Assembly (NCBI GenBank): GCA_044226365.1
Contig: JBGAHE010000018.1
Coordinates: forward strand, 1-64,000
Source: JALHNI01 sp044226365
Lineage (GTDB): Bacteria > Acidobacteriota > Terriglobia > Bryobacterales > Bryobacteraceae
Reading direction: 5' to 3'
DNA: 64,000 nt
Shown: piece by piece, positions 42,360 to 50,643 of the stretch
Layout: each line of letters begins with the position of its first letter
How positions within the stretch are numbered: position 1 is the stretch's first letter
Made by a program: the position numbers and the translations under genes
The notes under the pieces: model-generated
Seen by the model: only the letters and a program-made list of their open reading frames with translations
What the model was told of the DNA's origin: nothing
Database searches by the model: none

Positions 42360-44067
42360 TCCGCCGCTCCTGCGCGCCGCAGGTCAACTCCATCTTCGCC
42401 TCGCCCTGGTTGGTGAGGTTCACCGCCGTGGGGTCCTCAATCAGCAGCCGCGTCAGCCCTGCATCGGTCTTTACCGTCAGCACCGCCCGCGGCTCCCGGC
42501 ACTCGAGATTCACCAGCACGCCCTCGATCGTCGAGAGCCGGGAAGACACCAGCCGCACCGTGTTTCCTTCCTTCACTACCTCGGTCGCCATGTCCTCGAA
42601 CTCGAAGTCGTGTTCTCGAGTCTGGCCGATGGCATTGGTCCCCGCGCGCGCCGCCGTCATTCCGGACTGCCGGGGGTCCTGCCGCGCATACTCGAGCCAC
42701 TGCGCGGCCGTCCTCTTCTCTTCCTCGGTCACGGCCAACTGCTGAAACTGCAGCGCCGCCACGCGGCATTCCTCCGCCTTGCTCAGGCGGCACGCCGTTT
42801 CGATCACCACCGGAAAGTACCGCTTCGCCTGCCGCCGGTTGATCTTCTTCAACTGCTTCGCTTCGGCATAGGCCTGTGCGTAAACGCCTTCGCTCATCAG
42901 TCGCTCCGCCAGACGGATCCGTCCATCCGTATAGTTCGGATATTCGTCCAACAGCTTCCGCAACGCCGCTCCGGCGATTTTCGCGTCACGAGTGATCAGA
43001 TACGAGTGGTAAGCGAGATTCGGGTTGACCGACCGCCGCGCCATCGCCGTCTGATACGCCTGTAACGCCGGCTCCACCGCCTCATCCTTCCGCGTAATCC
43101 AGTGCCCGAAAGCCAGGCTTTCCCAAGCCTCCGGACGCTGCGGCTCTGCCTGAGTCAGCTCCGTCAGTTGCGCCTTCGCCACCTCCCACTTCCGCACCGC
43201 CGTCAGCAGATCCGCCCGCGCCACCCCCCACTCATACGCGGTCCCCGCCCGCGGCTCGATCTTGTCGTAGCTCTTGTCCATCCTCTGATCGAACACCCGC
43301 GTGCTCATCGCCTTCCGCTCCACGTACCGCCGCAGATCGTCCTCTACCTGCTTCAGACTCTTCCCGTACACCTCCCGGAAAACCTCGTCCGCCGGCTTCC
43401 CCGTCGACACCCCCGCCGCCATTTTCCCGAACTGCCCGCTGTATCCATCGCCCAACTGCAGCATATGCGTCAGCGCCCAACTCGTCGCATAGAACGTCCC
43501 CGCATGCGCCTTTCGGTTATATTCGGCCGACTCGTGGTTCACCCCGACCACCGTCGCCAAATCCATCCACGCCGCGCGGAGCAGCGTCAGATGCGAGGTT
43601 AGAGGTAATCCCACCTGCACCGTGGTCCCCACCGGCCGGATCGTCGAGTACAACTCCGCGATGCCTTCGCTGAGCCAGAGCGGCAGATCCTGATCCGCAT
43701 GCCGCGCCAGCAGATGCAGATACTCATGCACGGCCACCCGCATCTCATCGCTGGTGCCGGGCCCGATCGCGATCAGGTCGCGCTGCGGCATGGGCACGTA
43801 GTAGGCGGCCGCCACCTGGTTGGGCGACACTTCGCGAAAGTCTTTTTCGCCGCCGAAGAGCACCACCCGCGGCTTCATCAACGGCTCCTGCAGCGGCAGC
43901 AGTTTGGCCAGGAACGAACGTACCCGCTCGAACTGCCCCAGCACCTGCTGCGCCCGCCCCCGCGGACCATCCGTGATCAGCTCAAAGTGATCGCTCTCAT
44001 ACACCGCGATCTTCTCGCCGGCTTGTGCCGTCCACACCGCCAGCGCCAGCCCCAAGAGATAGCGCAC
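42280..44067 (-). CDS. secreted HExxH metallopeptidase-like protein with TPR-like repeats
   Basis: 595 residues with a signal peptide (1-16). The N-terminal domain resembles peptidase MA/DUF1570 gluzincins: zinc motif HEYLH (114-118), then 'LPLWLSEGIAELY' with Glu134 as third ligand. The middle (about 250-450) has helical TPR-like repeats ('WEVAKAQLTELTQAEPQRPEAWESLAFGHW' in pieces). The C-terminal part is beta-rich. It is probably a periplasmic or outer-membrane-associated peptidase. It is monocistronic and overlaps the end of the second cheX. Confidence 0.85.
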   Translation of the reverse strand: MRYLLGLALAVWTAQAGEKIAVYESDHFELITDGPRGRAQQVLGQFERVRSFLAKLLPLQEPLMKPRVVLFGGEKDFREVSPNQVAAAYYVPMPQRDLIAIGPGTSDEMRVAVHEYLHLLARHADQDLPLWLSEGIAELYSTIRPVGTTVQVGLPLTSHLTLLRAAWMDLATVVGVNHESAEYNRKAHAGTFYATSWALTHMLQLGDGYSGQFGKMAAGVSTGKPADEVFREVYGKSLKQVEDDLRRYVERKAMSTRVFDQRMDKSYDKIEPRAGTAYEWGVARADLLTAVRKWEVAKAQLTELTQAEPQRPEAWESLAFGHWITRKDEAVEPALQAYQTAMARRSVNPNLAYHSYLITRDAKIAGAALRKLLDEYPNYTDGRIRLAERLMSEGVYAQAYAEAKQLKKINRRQAKRYFPVVIETACRLSKAEECRVAALQFQQLAVTEEEKRTAAQWLEYARQDPRQSGMTAARAGTNAIGQTREHDFEFEDMATEVVKEGNTVRLVSSRLSTIEGVLVNLECREPRAVLTVKTDAGLTRLLIEDPTAVNLTNQGEAKMELTCGAQERRIKAGYFARENPAEQTSGVLSTLEFLK

Positions 44068-44079
44068 TACGCTCTCAGC

Positions 44080-45297
44080 TTAGACGATCTCTTCGCGCAC
44101 CGCGTCCCAGTGCACTGGCCGATCCAGCCGGAAGCTTTCCACCGCCATGCGGCACGCGATCGACGTCCGGTAGCCAATCTCGAACGGACAATTCGGCGTC
44201 GCCCCGCTGCGCACGCAGTCGAAAAAGTTGCGCAGATGCGCCTGGGGCGCCGTCCGCGTTTCGCCGGCGATCTCCACGCCGTTCGGCTGATTCACCTTCT
44301 GCGGCGTGTAGCGCAACTGCTGCGACTTGTGGATCGTCCCATCGGTCCCCAGCACATACTCCGCCGCGCCGAGCTTGTCATTGCCGAAGCCGCTCGTCCA
44401 GGTCACCAGCACGTCTTCCGGATGCTCCATCGCCACTGACATCGTGTCCGGCACTTCACGCCCGTCCTTCCACAAGTACAGGCCGCCGGTCATCGTCACT
44501 TTGCGCGGAATCGAAAGCTGCAACGGCTTGTACCAGAACGCGATCTGGTGCCCCATGTTCTCGTAAACGTTGCCGCCCGAATAATCCCAGAACAGCCGCC
44601 AGTTCACATAGCGCTGCGCGTCGAACTCGCGCCCGGGCGCCTCACCCAGAAAGCTCTTCCACAGAATGTTCTCCGCCGTCATGTCCGGCAGCACCGGGCG
44701 GCTCCACTGCGGCTTGCCGTGCGGCGTATTCCGGTACATCTGCATCACGATCGCCGTGATCTTGCCCATCGGCAACCGCCGCAGCTGGCTCGTCGCATCT
44801 TCCATCAGCCCCGACGACAGCGACTGATGCCCGATCTGCACCGTCCGCTTTCCCGCCCGCTGATGCGCCTCGCGCATTCGCTTCGCATGCTCTACGGAAA
44901 AGGCCATCGTCTTTTCCTGATACACATGCTTGCCTGCCTCGAGCGAGGCCACAAAGTGTTCGCAATGCAAATGCGGCGGCGTCGCGATCAGCACCGCATC
45001 CAGACTCTTATCCTCGAGCAGATAGCGATGATCGAGGTACGTCTTGACGTCTTCTTTCAGCGCCTTGGCTTGCTCCAGCCGTCGCGTATAAACGTCGGCC
45101 ACGCCCACCAGTTCCACCTGCGGAATCGCCAGCGCCTCGCGCAGCAATTGCTGTCCACGGTCCCCGGCGCCGATCAGGCCGAAGCGCAGACGGTCATTGG
45201 CCCCCAGCACCTGCGTGCCGGCGAGTGCCGTGGCCGCCGTCGCGGCCGTGCCCAGAAAGTTACGGCGGGAATCCTGGGGCAATGGGGAGCCTTTCAT
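44080..45297 (-). CDS. Gfo/Idh/MocA family oxidoreductase, Tat-exported
   Basis: 405 residues. The Tat signal ('DSRRNFLGTAATAATALAGTQ') precedes the Rossmann motif 'RFGLIGAGDRGQQLLREAL'. Further family marks are 'VYQEKTMAFSVEHAKRM' and 'WDYSGGNVYENMGHQIAFWYKPL' (fragments). It is similar in layout to the oxidoreductase at 27875 but only distantly alike in sequence. Sugar dehydrogenation or isomerisation outside the cytoplasm is presumed. The minus-strand TAGACT lies 9 nt before the ATG, a possible -10. It stands 12 nt upstream of the peptidase gene. Confidence 0.92.
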   Translation of the reverse strand: MKGSPLPQDSRRNFLGTAATAATALAGTQVLGANDRLRFGLIGAGDRGQQLLREALAIPQVELVGVADVYTRRLEQAKALKEDVKTYLDHRYLLEDKSLDAVLIATPPHLHCEHFVASLEAGKHVYQEKTMAFSVEHAKRMREAHQRAGKRTVQIGHQSLSSGLMEDATSQLRRLPMGKITAIVMQMYRNTPHGKPQWSRPVLPDMTAENILWKSFLGEAPGREFDAQRYVNWRLFWDYSGGNVYENMGHQIAFWYKPLQLSIPRKVTMTGGLYLWKDGREVPDTMSVAMEHPEDVLVTWTSGFGNDKLGAAEYVLGTDGTIHKSQQLRYTPQKVNQPNGVEIAGETRTAPQAHLRNFFDCVRSGATPNCPFEIGYRTSIACRMAVESFRLDRPVHWDAVREEIV

Positions 45298-45331
45298 CTG
45301 CCTTCGAGTCTATCCGATTTGGCAGACGTAT

Positions 45332-46459
45332 TTACCGGCTGAACGTTTCGATGAGCCCCTCGATCGCCTTCCGGTTCATTTCGTCGGGTGCCTGCGGCAG
45401 CGCCTTCCGCGCATGGTCGAGCGCCTTCACCTTATTTCCCACGCCGCCATAGCCGCGCGCCAGTCCCACGTGAGTCGGCCATATATCGCCAAATCGCCGC
45501 GCATTAAATTCGAATACCTCCAAAGCCTCTCGGTTCTTGTTTGCGTTTTGCAGCTGCCTCCCGTACTGATGCACCTCAAAAACCGTGGTGCCTGGCAAGC
45601 CAAATGCGCTTTTCATCACCTCGGCCGCTTCCGCCTCCCGCCCTAAGCGATTGAGCACTTGTGACTTCGCACTCAAAGTCGTGAAAGATCGCTGCCCGAC
45701 AAACGGACCGGAAATCGCGTAGTCCGCCCACTCTAATGCCTCATCGAGGTTGATATTGTTCTGCACGCAGAACTGAATCGCCGCCACCCAGGCCGCCGCT
45801 TGAAATCCCACGCCATTTTTCAGCTCTTTTCGCAAACGAGTAAGATACACCTCCTCCGGCTTCGCCACCCGGATTGTCCACCCCGCCGCCAGATCCTCCC
45901 ACTGCAACTCTGCCGTCGCCTCCGTCGGCTTCCGGTTTACAAATTCGTAAGTCAGATACTCCCGGTACTCGTGCCGCCGCGGCTTCACCTTCACCCGAAG
46001 TGCGTCGTCCTTCTCTTCGTAGAAGAAACTGCCCCACGCTCCCGCGTTCTTTGAAAAGATCAGCGTCCACTCCTCCGGCTCCACGATCACGTGCAATCCG
46101 TACCGCCCGGCCGCTAGCGGCTGCCCTTCGATCGTCACCGCCTCGGACACCTCGAACACCGTATTCTCGTTCGCTCCCGCCCGCCAAGGTGCCTTCTTCG
46201 CCGTCCCGAACCCCAAGTCATTCAGACCATAAGGCACCAACCCGCCCCAGATCTTCCCCCGCCGGTCGACACTCGGCCCGCCGGCCGGCGTCGCCGGACC
46301 ATGCACCGCCGGCGACGAGTACTCCACCGTCACCTTCACCGGCCCGATGAACTGCGTCACCGCGGCCTTTTGGTTATTGCCCGAAAACGGCAGGGAGAGC
46401 CCCGCGTAATACTGCGCACACAACGGCCAAGCGAAAAACCACCAATAAAGGCGAGACAT
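45332..46459 (-). CDS. DUF2911 domain-containing secreted protein
   Basis: 375 residues from the ATG at 46459 ('MSRLYWWFFAWPLCAQYYAG', an evident signal sequence). The frame is open much further upstream, but that part is antisense to the isomerase gene. The DUF2911 domain (about 40-190) shows 'VTVEYSSPAVHGP', 'YGLNDLGFGTAKKAPWRAGANENTVFEVSEAVTIEGQPL' and 'AGRYGLHVIVEPEEWTLIFS' (pieces). The C-terminal part has TPR-like helices. Function is unknown; the family is common in Bacteroidetes and Acidobacteria. It is divergent from the isomerase-sulfatase pair. Confidence 0.88.
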   Translation of the reverse strand: MSRLYWWFFAWPLCAQYYAGLSLPFSGNNQKAAVTQFIGPVKVTVEYSSPAVHGPATPAGGPSVDRRGKIWGGLVPYGLNDLGFGTAKKAPWRAGANENTVFEVSEAVTIEGQPLAAGRYGLHVIVEPEEWTLIFSKNAGAWGSFFYEEKDDALRVKVKPRRHEYREYLTYEFVNRKPTEATAELQWEDLAAGWTIRVAKPEEVYLTRLRKELKNGVGFQAAAWVAAIQFCVQNNINLDEALEWADYAISGPFVGQRSFTTLSAKSQVLNRLGREAEAAEVMKSAFGLPGTTVFEVHQYGRQLQNANKNREALEVFEFNARRFGDIWPTHVGLARGYGGVGNKVKALDHARKALPQAPDEMNRKAIEGLIETFSR

Positions 46460-46579
46460 CGGCCCTTGGACGATCCGTCCCCGCAAAACGTCGCAACTTT
46501 GGGACCAAACGGACTCCTCCCGTGGCCGCCCGGCCTCACCGCCGGGAGAAAGTGACATAATCACCACGAGGCTTTTTCC

Positions 46580-47425
46580 ATGACCCTGAACCGTCGCTCC
46601 TTTCTCGCCGCCACTGCCGCGGCCGGCCTGGCCCCGCACGCCCTTCGCGCCCTCCCCGGCGATTCCGGCCCCATCAAACTCTCCGTCGCCACCTACTCGC
46701 TGCGCAGCTTCAAACGTCCCGAAGCGATCAGGATGATTCAGCAGTTGAACATCAAGTACGCCGACGTCAAAGACTTCCACATCGCCATCAAGGACGGCAC
46801 GCCCGAAGGGTGGAAGGCCGAAGCCAAGGAGTTCCGCGACGCCGGCATCAAGCTCGTCGCCTGCGGCAATGTCGGCATGCAGAAGCCCGAAGATCTGCGC
46901 CGCGCCTTTGAATACGCCAAAGCCTGCGGCTTCCCCACCATCGTCTGCGCTCCCACGCACGAGCAATTGCCCGCCATCGAAAAGCTCGTCAAAGAGTTCA
47001 ACATCAAGATCGCCATCCACAACCACGGCCCCGAAGATAAGCACATGCCCACGCCGAAAAGCGTTCTCGAGGCCGTCGCCAACATGGACGCCCGCATGGG
47101 CCTCTGCATGGACATCGGCCACACCGCCCGCACTGGCGCCGACATCGTCGAATGGGCCGCCAAAGCCGGCCCCCGCCTCTACGAAGTCCACATGAAGGAC
47201 CTCAAGGACCCCGGCAACCCCGACCTCAACACCGCCCGCGGCAGCCAGGTTGCCGTCGGCGAAGGCGTCCTCCCCATCGCCGCTTTCTTCAAGCAACTCG
47301 CCAAGCAGAAATACTCCGGCTACTGCTCGCTCGAATACGAAATCAACGCCAAGGACCCGCTCCCCGGCATGCAGAAGTCCTTCGACTTCATGCGCAAAGT
47401 CATCACCGACAACAAACTCGGTTAG
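46580..47425 (+). CDS. sugar phosphate isomerase/epimerase-like TIM barrel, Tat-exported
   Basis: 281 residues. The Tat signal ('NRRSFLAATAAAGLAPHAL') is followed by an AP-endonuclease-2-type TIM barrel: 'LSVATYSLRSFKRPEAI', 'KIAIHNHGPEDKHMPTPK', 'MGLCMDIGHTARTGADIVEW' and 'YCSLEYEINAKDPLPGM' (fragments). Metal ligands Glu/His/Asp appear in the expected strands. Exported members are thought to epimerise or dehydrate sugars together with Gfo/Idh oxidoreductases. It is upstream of the sulfatase by 41 nt in the same direction, suggesting joint glycan use. Confidence 0.9.
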   Translation: MTLNRRSFLAATAAAGLAPHALRALPGDSGPIKLSVATYSLRSFKRPEAIRMIQQLNIKYADVKDFHIAIKDGTPEGWKAEAKEFRDAGIKLVACGNVGMQKPEDLRRAFEYAKACGFPTIVCAPTHEQLPAIEKLVKEFNIKIAIHNHGPEDKHMPTPKSVLEAVANMDARMGLCMDIGHTARTGADIVEWAAKAGPRLYEVHMKDLKDPGNPDLNTARGSQVAVGEGVLPIAAFFKQLAKQKYSGYCSLEYEINAKDPLPGMQKSFDFMRKVITDNKLG

Positions 47426-47454
47426 CCCTTCAAAACGCCGCGAGGGCGCTGTGG

Positions 47455-47460
47455 AACAAT
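47455..47460 (+). promoter_or_regulatory. AACAAT -10-like hexamer before the sulfatase gene
   Basis: AACAAT, 6 nt, then ATG at 47467, with no Shine-Dalgarno. The spacing equals that at 2894. It is weak evidence alone, as no -35 is visible and read-through from the isomerase is possible. Confidence 0.3.
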
Positions 47461-47466
47461 CAGGTC

Positions 47467-48888
47467 ATGCAGATTGGCCGACGCACCGCCCTCACCGCCC
47501 TCGCCGGCGCACCCCTCGCCCTTTCCCAATCCAAACCCAACATCCTCTTCGTCCTCTCCGACGACCATAGCGCCCCTTACCTCGGCCTTTATGGCTCCAG
47601 TTGGATCCACACCCCCACCCTCGACCAATTCGGCAAAGAAGGTCTCGTCTTTGAACGCGCCTTCACCGCCGCTCCGCAATGCGTCCCCTCGCGCACCGCC
47701 CTCATGACCGGCCGTTCGCCGGTCGCCGCCCGCATGGGCCGCTTCAGCGCGCCCCTCCCCGCTGACATTCCCACCTCTCCCGAAGTCCTCCGCGCCCAGG
47801 GCTATTACACCGGGGTCTGCGGCCGTTACTTCCACCTCGATGGCGTCGTCAATCCTGCCGGCTCCACCGCCCAGGTCTACGAAAAACACCAGCTCAAGAC
47901 CTGGAAGAAGCGCATCGACTTCCTCAATATCTCGAACCAGGCGCAAACTCCCGCCCAGTTCAGCCAGTTCCTCGGCCAAGCTCCGCAAGGCAAGCCCTGG
48001 TTCTTCTGGATCAACTTCAACGACCCCCACCACCCCTGGGACACCACCGCCGGCTCCATCGACCCCGCCCAAGTCCAAGTCCCCGCCCATCTCCCCGACC
48101 TCCCCGGCGTCCGCGCCGACCTCGCCCGCTATGGCAATGAAATCCAACACCTCGACCGCACCTTCGCCGAGCTCATGGACATCCTCAAAAAAGCCGGCCA
48201 CGAGTCCAACACCCTCGTCATCTTCATGGGCGATAACGGCATGGCCTTCCCCCACGGCAAAGGCTCCCTTTATGACCCCGGCTTGAACGTCCCCCTCATG
48301 GCCCGCTGGCCCGGCAAAATCAAGCCCGGCCGCACCAAAACGCTCATCTCCGGCGAAGACCTCGCCGCCACCTTCATGGACATCGGCGGCGGCTCGCTCC
48401 CCACCGGCGCCACCGGCCAGAGCTTCTATCCGCTTCTCCTGGGCAAGCCTTACCAGCCCCGCGAATACGTCTTCGCCGCTCGGCTCCACCACGGCAACGC
48501 CGCCTTCACCCCGCAAACCAAAGCCAACACCTTCGACCTTTCGCGCTGCGTCCGCAACCAGCGCTATAAGCTCATCTACAACGTCACTCCGGCCATGGAG
48601 TACGCCCCCGTCGATAGCGTCCAGGACCCCGGCTGGCAGGAAATGCTCGCCGCGCACCAAGCCGGCAAACTCAAACCCGAACACGACCGCGCCTACTTCG
48701 GCCGTCCCCGCCCCGTCCTCGAACTCTACGACCTCGACCGGGACCCTGCCGAACTCCACAACCTCGCCACCCTCGACGAGTTCAAAGACATTCGCCAAAC
48801 CCTCCTCGCCGCCCTGCAGGAGAAGATGATCGTCGACTCCGACTTCGTCCCCCCCGCCCTCACCGAGGCCAACCCACCCAAGAGGTAG
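47467..48888 (+). CDS. type I sulfatase, Tat- or Sec-exported
   Basis: 473 residues. The N-terminal 'IGRRTALTALAGAPLALS' is a Tat-like signal. The sulfatase core begins 'KPNILFVLSDDHSAPYLGLYG' (metal Asp32/Asp33). The signature 'CVPSRTALMTGRSP' contains Cys72, the residue converted to formylglycine in active enzymes. 'IFMGDNGMAFPHGKGSLYDPGLNVPL' provides the remaining metal ligands. The C-terminal 'PVLELYDLDRDPAELHNLA' is typical. It removes sulfate from a carbohydrate or other ester, and needs a formylglycine-generating enzyme encoded elsewhere. Confidence 0.94.
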   Translation: MQIGRRTALTALAGAPLALSQSKPNILFVLSDDHSAPYLGLYGSSWIHTPTLDQFGKEGLVFERAFTAAPQCVPSRTALMTGRSPVAARMGRFSAPLPADIPTSPEVLRAQGYYTGVCGRYFHLDGVVNPAGSTAQVYEKHQLKTWKKRIDFLNISNQAQTPAQFSQFLGQAPQGKPWFFWINFNDPHHPWDTTAGSIDPAQVQVPAHLPDLPGVRADLARYGNEIQHLDRTFAELMDILKKAGHESNTLVIFMGDNGMAFPHGKGSLYDPGLNVPLMARWPGKIKPGRTKTLISGEDLAATFMDIGGGSLPTGATGQSFYPLLLGKPYQPREYVFAARLHHGNAAFTPQTKANTFDLSRCVRNQRYKLIYNVTPAMEYAPVDSVQDPGWQEMLAAHQAGKLKPEHDRAYFGRPRPVLELYDLDRDPAELHNLATLDEFKDIRQTLLAALQEKMIVDSDFVPPALTEANPPKR

Positions 48889-48889
48889 G

Positions 48890-49345
48890 TCACTTCACCG
48901 TTAGGTACTCGGTCACCTTCTGCCTCGTCGTCGGATTGACGAACAGATCGAGCGCCACTGTCTCGCCCGGCGTCACGTCCACCGTCGCCGGCGAGTCCTT
49001 CGGCAGCACCAGCGCCTTCCACTTCGGCACTTCCTTGAACAACTTCGTCATCTGCTTCGGCGTCATCGTCAGCTTCCCGAACTTGAAGCGGACCTTCCCG
49101 TTCGACAAGCGTTCGAGCGTCAAGTCATAGCCGAAGTATGTCTGGTTATCGAAATTGCAGATATGCCGCTTGATCACCTCGTTCTCGGTCAGCGTCCCGC
49201 CGCCATGCTTGGTGATCGACGGCTGCCCGGGCTCGAGCTTGGTCTCGAGTTGCACCGCGATCCCGTGGCTGTTCGACACCCCACTCATCAAGGTCGCGCC
49301 GTCGACGGCGCCACTCCACAACAACACCAGCAAAGCTAGTTTCAT
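48890..49345 (-). CDS. secreted hypothetical protein of the ECF operon
   Basis: 151 residues with a signal peptide (1-16). The mature part is beta-rich ('HGIAVQLETKLEPGQPSITKHGGG', 'YFGYDLTLERLSNGKVRFKFGKL'; fragments), with a conserved-looking 'TMTPKQMTKLFKEVPKWKAL'. I do not recognise a family. It overlaps the preceding membrane protein by ATGA and so is the third gene of the sigma-factor operon. It could be the extracytoplasmic output or sensor of that system. Confidence 0.7.
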   Translation of the reverse strand: MKLALLVLLWSGAVDGATLMSGVSNSHGIAVQLETKLEPGQPSITKHGGGTLTENEVIKRHICNFDNQTYFGYDLTLERLSNGKVRFKFGKLTMTPKQMTKLFKEVPKWKALVLPKDSPATVDVTPGETVALDLFVNPTTRQKVTEYLTVK

Positions 49346-49590
49346 GGCACGTTCCTCACAATCCTCGGTTGAAATTCACTCACCTGCTCAAAGTCCGAAA
49401 GCGTATGCGTCGCCACCGCCGGCCGTGGCCGCCACATCCACCAGCTCGTAAAAAACAGCAGCCCCGCCGCGGCCAACGCCCACGTTCTCCATCGCGCCGT
49501 CCGCTTGCCCAGCACGCGCCCGCGCAACGACGCCGGCGCCCGCGGAGCCTCCCATTGCTGCAATGCCGCGCGTAGTTCGTCGTCCGTCAT
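49342..49590 (-). CDS. small membrane protein, putative anti-sigma factor
   Basis: 82 residues. A cytoplasmic N-terminus (about 1-33), one membrane helix ('WALAAAGLLFFTSWWMW') and a short extracytoplasmic tail. Its position, ATGA-overlapping the ECF sigma gene, is where anti-sigma factors normally sit. The N-terminus lacks the His-x3-Cys-x2-Cys zinc motif of common anti-sigma domains and is very short. The anti-sigma role therefore rests on context only. Confidence 0.7.
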   Translation of the reverse strand: MTDDELRAALQQWEAPRAPASLRGRVLGKRTARWRTWALAAAGLLFFTSWWMWRPRPAVATHTLSDFEQVSEFQPRIVRNVP

Positions 49591-50075
49591 GGCTGCCTCC
49601 TCAACGGTTCCAGCATCGTCCGCAGATTCTCGCGCGCCCGATGCAAACGCGCCTTCACCGTCCCCACTTCGGCGTCCACCGCCGTCGCCGCTTCCTGCAG
49701 CGACATTCCCTCGTACTCCACCAGAATCACCACTTCGCGCTGCAGCACCGGTAGCGACCGCACCGCCTGCGCCACCCGCTCCACCGCACTTGCATCCGGC
49801 GGCGCCGCCGACACCGGCACGTCCTCATCCTCCAGCGCCATCCAGCGGTTCTCACGCCGCCAACGCTTCAAAAGCAGATTCCGCGCCACGCCCAGCAGCC
49901 ACGCCCGCACACTACCCCGCAACGGATCGAACCGGCCCGGCGATTGGTACAGCGTCAGAAAACAGTCCTGCGCAATGTCTTCCGCCACGGCCGGCGACCC
50001 GGACATGCGCCAGGCAAAGCCGTAAACGGCATCCTGATGCGCTTCGAAGATGGACTCAAACTCGGCGTCCTGCAC
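49587..50075 (-). CDS. ECF-type RNA polymerase sigma factor
   Basis: 162 residues, GTG start with AGGAA upstream. Region 2 ('FEAHQDAVYGFAWRMSGSPAVAEDIAQDCFLTLYQ' in pieces: 'EDIAQDCFLTLY') is followed by 'VRAWLLGVARNLLLKRWRRE'. After a short linker, region 4 helix-turn-helix reads 'LPVLQREVVILVEYEGMSLQEAA' and 'EVGTVKARLHRAREN'. It redirects RNA polymerase to its own regulon. It is the first gene of a three-gene operon with a small membrane protein and a secreted protein. The start codon lies at the edge of a perfect inverted repeat. Confidence 0.93.
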   Translation of the reverse strand: MQDAEFESIFEAHQDAVYGFAWRMSGSPAVAEDIAQDCFLTLYQSPGRFDPLRGSVRAWLLGVARNLLLKRWRRENRWMALEDEDVPVSAAPPDASAVERVAQAVRSLPVLQREVVILVEYEGMSLQEAATAVDAEVGTVKARLHRARENLRTMLEPLRRQP

Positions 50076-50092
50076 AACGTTTCCTAACGTTG
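50075..50092 (-). promoter_or_regulatory. 7-4-7 inverted repeat over the ECF sigma ribosome site
   Basis: CAACGTT-AGGA-AACGTTG is a perfect dyad (CAACGTTTCCTAACGTTG on the plus strand). Its loop is the AGGA that would bind the ribosome, and its 3' arm ends in the first base of the GTG start. It could be an RNA hairpin controlling translation or an operator. Confidence 0.45.
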
Positions 50093-50136
50093 ATTACCAC
50101 GCCGGCTCGAAAAGGATACGGAAGGGAAAAAAGAAA

Positions 50137-50634
50137 CTAGCTGGCCGGCTGCGAGATCTCGCCTACCACACCCTCGGTGAGCCGCAGATAGTCCGCCGGC
50201 TTCACGATCAGTTGCAGGCCGCGCATCCCCGCTGACACGGAAATCACCTCGTGCAACTCCACCGTTTCATCCACAAACACGCGATAAGCTTTCTTCGCGC
50301 CCGGCACGGTCACCCCGCCGCGAATGTAGCCGGTGAGCTTCTCGAGCTCCTTCAGCGGGGCCATCTCCACCGAACGATGCCCGCTCAGCTTCGCCAGCGC
50401 CTTGCGATCCAGCTCATAATTTCCGGGAATTACCGCAAACAGATACTCATCGCCCGCCAGAACCAGCAGCGTCTTGAACACCTGTTCGACGTCGAAACCG
50501 ATCTTCGCCGCCACCGTCGGCGCCGAAAGATCGTTCTCGTCTACTTCGTAGGAACGCGTCTCGAAGGCGATGCCGGCTGCTTCCAGCAGCCGCATGGCAT
50601 TGGTCTTGGGCGTGCCGTCGCTTCGCTTCGCCAT
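50137..50634 (-). CDS. ybaK: YbaK/EbsC family Cys-tRNA(Pro)/Cys-tRNA(Cys) deacylase
   Basis: 165 residues. The YbaK fold is evident: 'KTNAMRLLEAAGIAFETRSYE' at the N-terminus, 'VFKTLLVLAGDEYLFAVIPGNYELDRKALAKL' in the centre with the conserved Lys of 'VFKTLL', and 'GYIRGGVTVPGAKKAYRVFVDE' (fragments). It edits mischarged Cys-tRNA(Pro) in trans. It follows lepA by 9 nt, so both translation-quality genes probably share a transcript. Confidence 0.94.
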   Translation of the reverse strand: MAKRSDGTPKTNAMRLLEAAGIAFETRSYEVDENDLSAPTVAAKIGFDVEQVFKTLLVLAGDEYLFAVIPGNYELDRKALAKLSGHRSVEMAPLKELEKLTGYIRGGVTVPGAKKAYRVFVDETVELHEVISVSAGMRGLQLIVKPADYLRLTEGVVGEISQPAS

Positions 50635-50643
50635 CGCGCGCGT

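Noticed and set aside
46460..47296. Extension of the DUF2911 gene to an upstream start, giving 654 residues.
   Set aside because: The extra part is antisense to the isomerase gene, and a proper signal peptide begins at 46459.
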